NCBI GenBank assembly: GCA_902702965.1
Contig: CACRXP010000231.1
Coordinates: 819,054-883,053, forward strand
Origin: Spirometra erinaceieuropaei
Lineage: Eukaryota > Platyhelminthes > Cestoda > Diphyllobothriidea > Diphyllobothriidae
Reading direction: 5' to 3'
DNA length: 64,000 nt
This document shows, piece by piece, positions 1 through 12,133 of this stretch. The notes beneath the pieces are model-generated. The model was not told the origin of the DNA. It made no database searches and saw nothing but the letters and a program-made list of their open reading frames with translations. The position numbers and the translations under genes were made by a program. Each line of letters opens with the position of its first letter. Position 1 is the stretch's first letter.

Positions 1-165
1 TAAATAAAATGAATTTGCACGTATAACTTTATTAGAAGAATTAATTTAAAAAGCACGTTTACTAAATTTTCTTTAACCAACTAAAAAATTAGTTTTTTAG
101 GAGGCGTATACTAGGCCAGATAAGGTGTGATTATGTAGGCTAGCTTCAGAAAGACATATGTCTTT
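1..165. other. AT-rich leader sequence, nothing identified
   Basis: Short AT-rich stretch ahead of the first SINE cluster. No open frame, repeat or RNA signal could be supported. Confidence 0.4.
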
Positions 166-498
166 ATGATAGTGGGTGCTCACCGATCAGGTTACGGAAC
201 ATGCTCGTTCCGTTGTGCCTTGGGGCTCATACTTAAACCCTCGCAGGCAGTCGCACAGCGACTAGTGATATATGTTGGAAAGGTAATACCGACAAAGACA
301 AGGGAGACCGGAATGGCCATTTCTGGCTTATTAGCCGTCATCAGCCAGTCATACCCAACCCCAAGTGTGGATCACTTGAGATTCGAACCCGGGATCTTTG
401 GTCATGGAGTTGAACGCTCTACCATTGAGCCACGGGCCCGTTGTCCTGTCGGTTGTGATCGGGAATATTAATTATGATAGTGGGCGCTCACCGATCAA
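166..498 (-). mobile_element. tRNA-headed SINE with hammerhead-like segment
   Basis: Read on the minus strand the order is: end of a SINE body (to about 475), spacer with CCCGATCACAACCGACAGG, tRNA-like head, hammerhead-like segment, then body down to 166. The head has an A box TGGCTCAATGGTAGAGC (416-432) and a B box GGTTCGAATCT (379-389), the internal promoter of RNA polymerase III. The hammerhead-like segment is at 306-350. The body carries a GC-rich hairpin region, here decayed. The piece of body upstream of the head suggests the copy came from a tandem arrangement. A second, inverted copy of the head-to-ribozyme part follows at once. The SINE call is strong; transcription is inferred. Confidence 0.8.
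306..350 (-). ncRNA. hammerhead-like ribozyme motif in SINE
   Basis: On the minus strand: GACTGG, CTGATGA, an arm GGCT-AATA-AGCC, GAAA, palindrome ATGGCCAT, then T and CCGGTC. GACTGG pairs with CCGGTC as stem I (one G-U). CTGATGA and GAAA match the hammerhead core; A15.1-U16.1 closes stem III and the cleavage triplet would be AUU. The weak point is a C-A mismatch where stem II normally closes with G-C. The 8-nt self-complementary stem III leaves almost no loop, so folding would probably need a dimer or tandem RNA. Confidence 0.6.
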
Positions 499-632
499 AG
501 ATCCCGGGTTCGAATCTCAAGTGATCCACACTTGGGGTTGGGTATGACTGGCTGATGACGGCTAATAAGCCAGAAATGGCCATTCCGGTCTCCCTTGTCT
601 TTGTCGGTATTACCTTTCCAACATATGTCTTT
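495..632 (+). mobile_element. inverted partial SINE copy (B box to ribozyme)
   Basis: Plus-strand copy of the head-to-ribozyme part of the SINE, starting just ahead of the B box (AAGATCCCGGGTTCGAATC) and running through the hammerhead-like segment into the TTTGTCGG flank. It is nearly the perfect inverse of 271-400, so the two form arms of more than 120 bp around a ~95-bp spacer. It joins directly to a fragment of a reversed SINE body end (475-498). That junction suggests rearrangement or template switching, not a clean insertion. Confidence 0.75.
546..590 (+). ncRNA. hammerhead-like ribozyme motif in SINE
   Basis: Stem I GACTGG (546-551) pairs with CCGGTC (585-590). Core CTGATGA is at 552-558 and GAAA at 573-576. 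Stem II arm GGCT/AGCC lies at 560-571 with loop AATA. The palindromic stem III ATGGCCAT is at 576-583, with predicted cleavage after T584. The core matches the type I hammerhead consensus; the C-A pair at 10.1/11.1 (559 and 572) is non-canonical. Activity is not shown by sequence alone. Confidence 0.6.
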
Positions 633-1244
633 CCTTCGAAAAAACAAACCACTAAATTCGGTCCACTTCGCTCCAAAACGTTTGCAATAGTTTGAGCATG
701 CAGTCTTGCTATTACCACGACCCGAACCTCTATACACATGCCTTTACTACGGAGGCCAGTGTCAAATGGCCGGTCAAGTCCATGCCAGTTTGAATTCCAC
801 ATTTATGATGAAGTGTTTTGTGCACTGTGTTGTCGGTTACTCAACGGTTGGGTGTTTTTTGTTTGAATGATAGTTCAGAGTCCAGATTGCCATCGTACCG
901 CGCATTCATATTCAGGTCGTGGGACAAGAATGAAAATGGCTTCGAGGTAACGGGCAAAGAGGTTTCGAAAAAAACCTTTCGGTGCTCGCCTGGCAAGGTC
1001 ACGCTTAGGAAATTTTTTACGGTTCGCTCTGTCTCAATTTGATAACATAAATGGACATGAGAATTCATCTGCAAAAAGGCCTCACAAAACCCATATTAAT
1101 GTTTAAACTTTGTTGCACATTCCTCCCACTTGCTCTGGAGATTTTTAGCCATTTTTCGGTGCGTATTTCTCCCTCCACATGTTTTCATGTATAGGTAATA
1201 CTTCAAATATATAATGAAAACGGCGTCCAAAAAACAAAACTATG
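633..1244. other. no supported gene; unassigned sequence
   Basis: Slightly GC-richer than the surroundings. Minus-strand frames of about 75-100 codons cross this stretch, but none has a recognisable domain and one simply runs into the adjacent SINE. It could be an eroded unknown repeat. I see nothing firmer. Confidence 0.35.
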
Positions 1245-1690
1245 GTAGAAGACGCTCACTGATCGTCCATACGGAAATCATTCGTTTCGTTGTGCCTTAC
1301 GGGCTGTCTCTCGAGCCCAACCAGCAGTCGCAAAGCGGCGCGTGATATAGGCAGTATGCTATTTCAGGCAAAAACCAGGAATATTGGCAATGGCCATTTA
1401 TGTCTTATTAGCCGTCGTCAGCCAGTCATACTCAACACCGAAGTGTGGAACATCCGATACTCGAACTCGAGACTTGTTATTTTGAAGTTCACGCCTCTAA
1501 CCAGTGAGTCATTAGCCCGTCGCCATGTCGGTTTCGATCAAATATATACAAAGGGCGGGGCGCTCACCGATCGTTATTGCGGATCGTACTCGTTCCAGTG
1601 TGCCTTGAGGGCTTTCTCTCTAGCCCACAAGCAGCCGCACAGCGGCACATGATATTACCGACAAATATAACATACTGCCTAAAAAAACAG
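1245..1690 (-). mobile_element. tandem SINE cluster, body-head-ribozyme-body
   Basis: Read on the minus strand: a first body (1655 to 1553) beginning shortly after a GTCGGTAATAT flank, spacer GATCGAAACCGACATGG, tRNA-like head with A box (1493-1512) and B box GAGTTCGAGTAT (1457-1468), hammerhead-like segment (about 1427-1384), then a second body (1345 to 1245). Both bodies hold a short hairpin: GGGCT..AGCCC around a GAGAGA loop. The cluster starts within about 20 bp of the predicted ribozyme 3' flank, as expected if units derive from self-cleaved or rolling transcripts; that link is inference. The ribozyme copy is damaged in stem II and stem I. Confidence 0.75.
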
Positions 1691-4149
1691 AAAGTCTGAG
1701 AGCCTGCCGTGTGCCGAAAGCGTCGACAGACTGTTTTGCTTTGAACTTTTTAATAAAACGAACTAAAAGAAGATTCCCCCTTGGACAATTGAGTGTAAGG
1801 ATACTAAGTCCGCTTTTTAGAGTGTGTTAAGGGACTCAACGGATTCGATCATTTGCAAAAATGTAGATGGTGGGGCTAACGAGGATAATAAGTATTGCGA
1901 ATGCGATATTAAACGCAAGAAACAAAGAACATTCTTTAAAAATTCGGTCAACAACTAGGCATTTGCAAGTGATTACAACTCTTAGAAATCGATCGTTCAC
2001 CACAACTAGCGTTTTTGGCGCCTCCACTATTAAGTGCCGAAGGGACCAGTTACAAAAGCTATGTCGATACACCGGTTTATTGAATATTCACCCGAAACTA
2101 CTCCCTCGATTTGTTGTCTGGTACTCCCACCTAATTTCTCACCAATTGCCGATTCTAGACGAATGAATGACCATAGGATCGAACAGCTCAGTGTTATTTT
2201 CGAATGTAAAGTGGAGGCCTGGCATCCATTTCACCCGTTGGCCTTGAGTCTGGAGGTTAGTTTTTTGTCTGATTTGTCTAACGTCATTGCAATCGCCATC
2301 ACCTCAGTGAATGTGGTCGACGATTGTAAACGTTTTAGTTGCTGGTAGCGGCTTTTTTGGTTTCATCGCACGACGCCTACGTGGGGTCCGACTACAGTGC
2401 AAAGTTGCAGATGCTGAGTTGTTTCTTTCCACAATCTTCTAATGTATGTAAAAGCCGCCAAATGTCTGAAGTGCTAGTTTTCTTTAGGGGCTCACGCAAA
2501 TCAGCAGGCTACGCGTGACAGATATTTTCTGAATTTACGGCAGAGATAATGAACAATCGACCATGTAGCGAAGTCTGCTTGATCATGAGGTGACAGCAGG
2601 TAACTTGCATTAAAGATGTAGGCAAATTGGCAAAACGCCATTGCGAACCTAATCTGATCTTTTCCACTTATCAAACACCCTAGTCATTAAGTGAGAACGG
2701 AAGGACACGTACGTCCACGCAAGCATAACGCATACGGTTTACATAGTGGTCATAAACACTTCACAGAAATAGAGTCCACCAGTGTAACGCAATCTTACAT
2801 TATCTTATGCTACACGCTGGTTATGTGGTCATACGGGAAAGGTCTGGCATTAATTTGGCGTTTTCTTGAACTAAAAAGCACCAGACAGTGATCAAGAACA
2901 GGTAAACATATGTTGGAGAAACTATGGCATCGGGGGGAATTTCATGAAGGGCTTTTAAAACAACCCTTGACTAAATAAAGGCGACGCGAGTCCAAAACGG
3001 TTCTATATACATTGCCTTTTACCACCTATGTTCGCCTTTTTGTATATGGTCGACAAACTTTGCGAGCTGTCTTGATCACGAAGAGGCTAAGGAAAGGGAT
3101 CACTGCGAATCTTCCGCTAAATTATCTGTCGTGGCGTTTTTAAATCACATGAGAGATTATGTGTTAATACTTTGTTTTGGGGAGGTAATGTGATTTTCGT
3201 CCTGCAATTTCCGGTGCTATCTTATTTTCTGAAATAGACGCATCCATACATAATGGGTGTTTCTAATAAAGTTTAACCGAAAATAGACTCATAAATAGTT
3301 ACAGATTTGTTAAATTGGTTTAAGCTCCCTAAGCCTATGTGTGCAGCGGTTGCGTGACATGTAGGTACAGTTCACAGAAAAATGCCTTTTATCTATCCGC
3401 AATTTCCGAATTCACGCTGGTCCCTAATATATGGCACCAATTTTTCACCAAATTGCATAGAAAATTGCCCCAGTAGACTCGCTTGACTAAAACGGATCTA
3501 TATCGTTGTACACCAGCCGTTATAACTAATCCGCACCCATATCAAATGGCGATATTCTGTGTAGCGGCTCGCCCAGTTGCAGGTTTACGCCACGACAATT
3601 GTGATCCTATCTGCCCTCTTTTGCTCTTGTACAAAATCCAGCTTGCTGTAAGTTGCGAACTAAGTGGTGAGGTGGAACGCCAAGGTGTAGTTTTTTGCCA
3701 AGCCAACGCCCGTGTCTTCTCCAAATTCCGGTCTTCTTGAATCAGTCTTGACACCGGACCCAGGTGAGGGGAGTAGGTTGTGTTGCAGATGCTGCGCAAG
3801 TCTACTCTCGCTTTAAAATAACTTACACGGCAATCCCACGTTCACACCGGCTATGGGAAACACGGTGGACATTATAAATTCCGACAGCCGAATTGTCGCA
3901 CAGACTGAGGATGGAGATCCAAATGTCCTTCAAAGAATACAGGTAGACGTCCATCTGCACACTTTGCTATTAATAACTTCTCACAGTCAGAGCTTGTATT
4001 TCTCGAAAAGAGCTCAGCTGGCTGGGAATACTCTACTCATACATAAATATAATGCACATTTGACAAAACAGGATGACTGAGATTCAGGTGCTCGATCGGG
4101 CATTTGCCACCGCTATTTCAAGAATGCTTTGACGTATATTGGACACTTT
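1691..4149. other. unassigned sequence, no supported gene
   Basis: No domain recognised in any frame. Around 3540-3900 the sequence is GC-richer, with overlapping frames of 85 codons on both strands, which suggests a fragment of an old mobile element; I could not assign it. The rest is AT-rich with no clear repeat. Confidence 0.35.
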
Positions 4150-5114
4150 TTGGAACTATAAACCGAAATTCCGAAATACATTTTCGTTTTAAAAAGATTA
4201 ATTAAGATGGGTTGCAAAACCAATCAACCTCAAACACAGTTCTATAGTATTTCAGTTATCTCACGATGCCGCTTTAGAATGAACTTCCTTCTGGCCCCAT
4301 GCCAAAACTACACTCTGCTAAAATGACTTAATAATTCGCATTCATTATGCTCATTGATTTACGATACCCCCTAATGATCGATTGCATTTCATTAAAACAT
4401 GCATAAAATTATTCATTTTTTTGCTCATTCGGTAGAGAATTACGTCTTTTTCTAATTTTCTACTCAAAAATCGAAAATAATTTAGTTTTAAAAAGTTTTC
4501 CAATTTCCAAATATTTTTGAACCCCCTCTCCCGTTACCGTTGGATTTAGGGTTTCGAAACTGCAAGCCATATATTTTCCGCGTAAAAACCACACATTTCT
4601 CTATGTTGATAAGGGGAGACCACATAGAGTTTATAAAATTAAGCAGTGGATTTGATCCATATTGTTAACTTTACAAGTCACTTGCAGGGATATGAGGATT
4701 TATGAATGGCCATTCCACGATATTCAATAGTCCCACAATTAGAAACTTTTTTCAAAACACAATTATGTCCCTCCTTCGAGTATAAAATTAGAAGAAGACG
4801 TAATCTCCTAAGGAAAGAGTAGGCAAATTATTATTTTTATGCATGGCATCCATGAAATATAATTAAATTTTTAAGGACCTCGAAAATCACTGAAAGTATT
4901 AAATGCTTATTATGTGGTCATTTTAACAGAGTGTAGTTTTTGCATGCGGCCAGAAGGAAATTCATTCGAAAGCCGGCATCGTACGATAACTGAAATATTA
5001 TAGAACTGTGTTGCATGCTGACTAGTTTTAGAGCTCTACTTATATAATGTTTTCGCAACGAAAACGCAGTTGGGAATTTCGGTTGATATTTCATGAGTTA
5101 GCTCACCTACTGTA
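4150..5114 (+). mobile_element. 1-kb TIR family element, subfamily B
   Basis: Non-autonomous DNA transposon. The left arm (from about 4161, AACCGAAATTCCGAAATAC) is the inverse of the right arm, which ends CACCTACTG followed by TA (5113-5114). Arms of roughly 350 bp surround a non-palindromic centre containing GTTACCGTTGG and GGGTTTCGAAACTGCAAG, which sets the orientation. The outermost left end is too worn to show CAGTAGGT. There is no coding capacity. TA flanks and CAGT-type ends are typical of the Tc1/mariner group. Confidence 0.75.
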
Positions 5115-6080
5115 TGCTGAACTATTTATCTAAAATGTGGCGCGAGCTCTGTTTAGCTTCAAAAACTCAAAACTGACTTGAAAAAAAGGTATTTAAATAA
5201 TATATGTTTTTTGTTATAGAGTCTTTACCCGAAACTAGTAGATTGCCACTTAAAGTTCGTCTGAATGACATTGTCTGATTGTGTGATTTTCCGGTTTTCG
5301 ATGTCGGCCAACACTTATAGTTTAATAGTTATCAACAGCACAACATGATTGTTACGAAGAAGAAAGTTTTCACTACCGAAAATAAACAAAAAGCATTCTT
5401 ACAGAAACCCAGCAACTACACCAACATTCCTTAGTTAGGTCATGAATTCCTATAAAGGCATTTATGCAAAAAAGACTCGTGATCGAATGATCTTTTTTAG
5501 TAAATTATCGTCGATTTAACAATCTTTTATTAATTCCGGAACGATTTGGATATCTACGTAGGAATAAAACTGGTTATGTACCCGAAAGCGTCACGGGCTG
5601 TGTGGATACGTTGATGAGGCAGGGGATTTCGGAAATTTACGCCTACATCGTGCTGGCGTGCAGTGGATCTTGCTAGAGTCTTTGTTGGCGACTAAGGACA
5701 AATAAGCGCAAGGACGTAATGCCAGCATGGGCACATTACGAGGACATTAAGCAGTCCATTTTGGGCGTAACCCTTGTTTGTGAGTATCCACGCGGAGGGA
5801 TGTAGTCTGATTCGATCAATACCTATTTCACTGGTTGGCAATATACGTTTTCCTCGACCGATTATGTAAGACGCAAACGCCATCTACGCCTGTAAGACAT
5901 TTCTTCGAGCCTATTCGCAAATTCTAGTAACGCTTGAAGCGTCCCGTTTTGCAGTATTCAGACGGTCGTCTGGAAGGATGATTCTTCGTTTTCCCGGGCC
6001 GACGTCGCCTCTCACTGCGTATGTATTCTGTTTCAAGACAAGTTTACTTTCAGCGTATTGTAAAATCGTGCAAAAGCGTC
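5115..6080. other. unassigned; GC-richer block at 5.56-6.03 kb
   Basis: 5115-5560 is AT-rich with nothing identified. 5560-6030 is distinctly GC-richer; its minus strand gives a 63-codon frame and broken frames either side with no domain I recognise. It may be an eroded retroelement. A 29-bp sequence at 6007-6035 recurs at 7072-7100, beyond the next TIR element. Confidence 0.35.
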
Positions 6081-7065
6081 CAGTTGGTGGGCTAATTCAT
6101 CCAATGTCAACTGAAATCCCGAAATACGTTTTCGTTTCGAAAAGATTAATTAATCAGTGTTGTAAAACTGAACATTGCACAGCACAGTGCTATACTAATT
6201 CAGTTACCTAGGATGTCAGCTGTCGAATGAATGTCTTCTGGGCTGCATGCAAAAATCATGCTCTGCAAAACATGATTACTTAAGTAGCATGCATTTATTC
6301 CATAGATTATCAGAGCCCTTAATATTTAATTGTTTTTTATAGAAAAAAAACATAAAAATATTCATTATTTTGTTCATTCGGTAGGGGTTAGGTCTCATTC
6401 CAATTTTATATCTGAAGAAAGAGTATAATTTGGTTTTCAAAGGGTTTTCTAGTTCCCTACTTATTTTGAACCCGACCTGTCCTTACACATGTATTCAGGG
6501 TTTTCAAATTCAAAGTCGTATATTTTCCGCGTTCAGAAAACCACATAATTCCCAATGGAATTAAGAGTAGAAAATATGGGGTTCATGCAATTTGTCAATG
6601 CATTTGGGACATACTATTCACTTTACAAGCCACGACGGTAAATACGGAAACGTTGCGTTTAATGAACGGTAATTCCAGTTTATTAGGAAATCCCACAATT
6701 GGAATTTTTTTGAAACCCGTGTTATATTATTACTTTAAAGATAGACTTGAGAGAATACGTAATTTTTTACCAAATGAGTAAGAATATAAATTGTTTTATA
6801 TATGTTTTCCATTAAATATAGTTGAATTTTAAACAGCATCAATTATCGATGAGAAGCGTGCATGCTACTTATGTAATCTTTTTTGCCGCGTGCATTTTGC
6901 ATGCGGCTGGAAAAATTGCGTTTGGAAGCCAGCATCCTGAGGTAACTGAATTATTACAGAAGTATGCTGCGCGATTTTTTTTACAATGCTATTTATTTAA
7001 TCTTTTCGAGATGAATACGCATTTCGGAATTATGGTTAAGATTTCATGAGTTAGCCTACCTACTG
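6081..7065 (+). mobile_element. 1-kb TIR family element, subfamily B
   Basis: Starts CAGTTGGTGGGCTAATTCAT and ends CCTACCTACTG, the inverse with a few changes. The centre keeps the B-type GACCTGTCCTTAC and CAGGGTTTTCAAA words in plus orientation. The TA flank is not clear on either side. The short open frame at 6822-7049 lies inside the right arm and is not a gene. A near-identical 29-bp direct repeat lies 45 bp outside the left end and 6 bp outside the right end. Confidence 0.8.
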
Positions 7066-10000
7066 TGCATTGCCTCTCACGGCGTATGTATCCTGTTTCA
7101 TATAATGACTTAACAAAAACCAGGTCCGCGGATTTTGCCACAAAAGGCTTTTTCTAGCTTGCTATTAAAATAAGCTGATGGTTTGTGTGGGCGACCTCAG
7201 TTGTGGTATCTAGGAAGCTCATTAAAACGACTTCACTAGGTGGTTCCACGAAATCATCATTTAATATTCTCTGAAAGACTGTGAAATCCATGTTTTGATG
7301 TTGCATCATTGGCGAGTTTTCAGTGAATATCACGTAAAATTCTTCTAAGCGAAGGGGTCTGGATAGGTACTTTGAGGAATTGTCTTTCTATTTTAGCCAG
7401 TTCTCCATATACATGACTGAAACGCCCATACCACTAGTCGTTCTGTGTTGTAGCATGTTTTCTCTCTGCTCTGAAGAACATAGCTTTAAGAATTATCACT
7501 TAATACTTTTGCGTTTTATACCTTAACATGCCCCTACTAATTAAATCCTCACCTCTGCGCTCTGGCAATACGTAAACAAAGTGGGATTTGGGTGTTTAAT
7601 CTTTCGGGTGAGTTGCACTGTGCTCCTTCGCGTAAAATCGTTTGAAATCCGCGTCCTTCGTTATAATGAAAGAAAATAGTGAAATCGAGCTAACCTGGAT
7701 TCGTGACCTCTTTTTCTTTGAAATAAGTGGACGCGCTTTTTAATTGGCACGTCTGTTCTAGAGTAATGTCTACGAAGGTTCTTATTTAACAAGATAACTC
7801 AGTCCTACTAGGGACTGTGAGTCAGACTAATATGTATTTTCTGTCTGTGAGATCCGTGTTATGAACTATATTTGGTTCTCGTAATATTAAATGGCGGGTC
7901 TTTGAGGAACGAATTAAATCACGGTTCAGGTTTACCAGCTCCTGTATTCCTCTCACTGCTGCAAGTGTCTGGTTTTTGTTTGTGTAAAATTGTATGCAAT
8001 AAAAGCTCCCTCTTTCCCACAAGAATAATTTACGCCCATTTCATATTTTCTTTACATGATGATTGTCCAGGCCATGTGCACCCGGCCTGCTCTTTCAGCC
8101 CCTGTGCTCCCTGAGATCGGAAGTTATGTTGACTGTCTGGAATTGGAACAGGTTGAGCTGGAACATTGAGGGCTGAGCAATTGCCACGCAATTTCATCTC
8201 GCAATAAACAATTTTGTTCTTGAGTTACCACCGCGTTCTATTGCCGCGCTACGTCTTTTTTGACGACAAACGTATCGATTTATAGCGAAGAGATTAAAAC
8301 CGCACCGACAAGCTACTATGAATAATCTCTGATTTCTCTCGCATAGCCTGACGACGGTATCAAAGACAAAGCATACCTTTGTTAGACGTTTTAAGTTAAT
8401 TGTCGTGTACAATTCCAGCGACAGCAACAGATGAAGGCACCGGCCCATCGGGTATGCATGGAGCGAAATTGCTTTACACTCAAACATCTATTACATTAGA
8501 CGATGTTGCTTTTTTGCGATTGCCTTGTCGTCCGCATCTGTCTCTGAGTATAGGTTCAAGATTAAATACAAAGCCTGAGGGAAGCAATGTTTTTGAAAAT
8601 TGCTTCTTCTTCCTGGCTGTTTGGTTAAACTCGCCTTTTTTAGTTCGTACCACTGATATGTTTATTACTTTTTGGCTAACAAACGTAAGTTCGACAAACG
8701 CGTCAATTCAGTTTAACCAACAGCTATAGGTGTTGGTTAAAGCAAAAGTTAGACATCTCTAATAAATCAAATTTGTGCACTTCTGATATGGTTTTACGAA
8801 AGGATTAGACAAATTGGGCAATTGAAACTTTAGATTAGAAAATATAATTTACTGAATACGCGAAGCACAGAAAGGCAAATTGCTCAAACGGACTTGTTAA
8901 TTTGAGTAAGACAGTTAAATGAACTACTCTCGTATCGCGTTATAAATTACGTCTTCTATGAAATTATAAAATCCGTTAATTTCGAACAATTTTGCGGTCA
9001 AATATCTGGAAATAACAACACCTGCCTGCATAGGTGGCCTTGCGCAAAATTTTATAAACCTACCTATTGCTGTGTCCTTATCCTAATTACCATACTAATC
9101 CTACCCCGAACCCCGACCTTAACTCCTCCTTCACTTTAAATTTATCTCTACCCTAATAGTTCTGTCAAATAAATTATAAACTTTGTTTGTGTACCTATAA
9201 GACGGTCAACCAGACACCAGAGGACTGCCTCTTCTAGGAATAACAAAACTTTGATCCGTCTCCTTTTACCTCCTTCTATGAACCGGTGATTGCATGAGTC
9301 ATTGCTGCAGAACCTTCAGAAACAATGGTCGAACGCTAAGATTTGTTTTTGACTGCCTTCTTTTGATCCGAAGGGAGTTATTCACATGAATGGAATCAAA
9401 AATCGTCACGACGTTTAAACAGTATCTAATAGGCCAATGGCCAACAAGAATAAAAATGCAAAAGGGTTGGTTTTAGGCAAGTAACCAGAAGTGGCGTACG
9501 GATATAGGGAATCTACAGAAGCTGGAAGGAACGATTTCATATAGAAAATGTATGGTAGGCAAACTGGAGTAAGATGTCTCCTTATAGCCAATTACATGGG
9601 ATAAATACCAAGATCGTTGTAACATAAATTCCTCTGCTGTGCCTAAAATAATAGCAACAAAGAGCTTGACGGAAAGAAAAACTGTGAGACACTGTTATTG
9701 CTTGTTAGGATTTGGACTTATAATGCGCATGATCGACAGTTTTATAATAACGTACCAGGTCGCTGTTATGTAGCCTCTGTTATGTTTCAAGTAAAGTAAT
9801 TATAATTAGGTCAAAATGTATTCCAGTCCCGCTTATTTGTGACAGTTAATTGAGATACGAAGGTTATAAAGAAAAAGTTTTTAATTCTTACTAGGAAGAA
9901 TGCATCGGCCAAATACTGCGAAAAAAGAGTAAAACCCCATTTAAAGATGCCAAACCTTATTACTCAAAGACTATCAAGTTGCCATTATTTGAAAGGTAAG

Positions 10001-12133
10001 GACTGGTCGTTAAAATGTATTTCCAAGCTTTTACGCGGTATGTCTTCGTACGACCTTTGCCCTTTTGATGCTCAGGAATATTTTGTCCAGCGTATTAAGT
10101 CTAATTCATATTCAATATATGCTTTTGTAATGAGAACTTCAGGTATTTCCTTTTAAATCAGCCACGGAGACTTATTGAGGACGGAAATTTTTTATATGGT
10201 ATCAATACCGTTTGGACCTATGATGCTTCAGTGCCCATCAGAGTGAAGGAACAAATTAAGACTGATTCAACAGGGCTGAATTTACCAGGGTAGATGGCCT
10301 TCAGAGCACTTTCCATAACAAGAAACTAGAAAACCACAGGGTGATTTCGGAAGAGAAACTGTCCTTATGCACTCTTGCATAGTCGATTCTAGATAATTTC
10401 CGCCGGAACGGAGTACTTAAGAATCGGAAAAACACATTGCGCAGCCCCCATCTTTTTTAGGAAGCGTGTATCTTTCATTTAAAATTTAGCGAATCTGGCT
10501 GTGACAAACGTCTTCGAAATGTAACCGAAGAAGTCATATGATTCAGCAGCCGAACAAGCAATACGGCGATGCTGTCCATTGCTGTGGTTGAAGGTCATTT
10601 ACCTGTTTTGCATCACGAAAGCATGCATTAAGACCATCAATTTTTTACAGGCAAATGTATGTTACTTTTGTGCCCACTCCCAGTTGTTATCAGATTTTTG
10701 AAAGGATGCTGAAAAGTGAGTTTGTGGAATTTCTGAATCTCTTCACAGTCTATTCTTGAAAAATAGTGCAAATTATAGAAATGCAGATCTTTATCATTTA
10801 ATTCAGTGATGCATTTTTTCATAGTAACTTGTGATTACGGTTTTTTGAGATTAAAATCTTAATCTTTGCAAAAAAATAATTTAGAGGGGTAATTGTGTGC
10901 TGTTGTCAGTAATAAAATCGCAAAGCCCTCTGTTAGAGGTCCCTATTAATAATCATGCGGTGTGCATTTCAAATTAATGACATAAACCAAAATAAAATGT
11001 GCAGTCAGTTACCTAGACTTGAATAAACAACTAGGCGCAGAAAATTCCCATTGCCACGAAACATTTTCAGATGCAGCTTTCGGAACAACTGCACCACCAG
11101 ATGAAGAAAAACATTTTAAAAATGCTCAAAGCTGCTTGAACCTGAGGAGGAGCGACAACTTCCTGAAAAAGTTGAATTGCTGAAAATATGGACACTTGGG
11201 ATAAATAAACTAAATAAACTTTGGCGATCGCCAACGACTGGATATGTATAGCAACATGAACATAGGCGTATTTGGAAAGTTCCTTTTGGGCTATCCCTAG
11301 GCCATGCGTCTTTTAACAATTGGCACAATATCCTCCGTGATAGTTAGTCAACAGCTTAGTGCCCAGCAAGGCTTTTTATAGCAGTGCACAGGAAATTGAG
11401 TTAAGATACTTCTCTTTACACTGTTTAGATTTGCCTGATTAGAAAGGCTTTGGCCAATTTAATGAACGATAACGCTATAAAAGTGAACTCATCGCAGGCT
11501 AGGAAGCAGTTGGAACTAAAATGAGCTGGAACGTAATTGGCAAGCATGTGGCACCCTCTGGATGACAGTAGAGTCCCCGCGTATGAGGACCTCTTTGTAA
11601 TATCGGTGAGTGCTTTGTGTTTCTAATGGCCTCAATCTGTTATTCAAAAAGGAGATTTTGTGTTTTACGGCCACCAGCTTTTTTAAAACAAGACTAAACT
11701 TAAAGGCCCTTGCAGATGTGACAGGATTTTAGACGATGCATTTTCTGCAGACGACGGACTGCATCCTGGTTGAGAGATCGCCTCCACACGAAATCACTCA
11801 GCGGACGTAAAACTTTCTTTAAAACGTCTCACTCTCTTTGCCATGTTCTAAGAGAAAGTCAGGGAGAACCTTGGCAAATTTTCCTTTGCACAGCCTTCCG
11901 TGGTGGACACTGTCAATTTTCTGCCGCAGTTGACAAACGTCCCTTTCTCGTGCTGGGCCATGTAAATGGCAAAATATTTCTGAAAACGACTTCTGGACGG
12001 CCATTTCACTGTAAAATCGTATGGTGGGCGATAATTCACTATAAAAAAACGCCACCTCATAATCATGTAACTTGAACTTACAGGGACCTGGTTGGCTATT
12101 CCGCTAGTCGGCCTGTGCACAGATTAACAAGTA
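7066..12133. other. unassigned 5-kb stretch, no supported gene
   Basis: Open frames reach at most about 109 codons (8400-8729) and have no recognisable domain or codon pattern. A pyrimidine-rich, telomere-like but irregular tract lies at about 9070-9165 (repeated CCTAA/CCTAC words). No RNA gene or repeat with a second copy in this window was recognised. Confidence 0.35.

Noticed and set aside
488..802. 104-codon minus frame as a gene
   Set aside because: Its C-terminal third is SINE ribozyme sequence; the rest has no recognisable domain.
9070..9165. Telomere-like CCTAA repeat array
   Set aside because: Words are irregular with no fixed period; best seen as a low-complexity pyrimidine tract.
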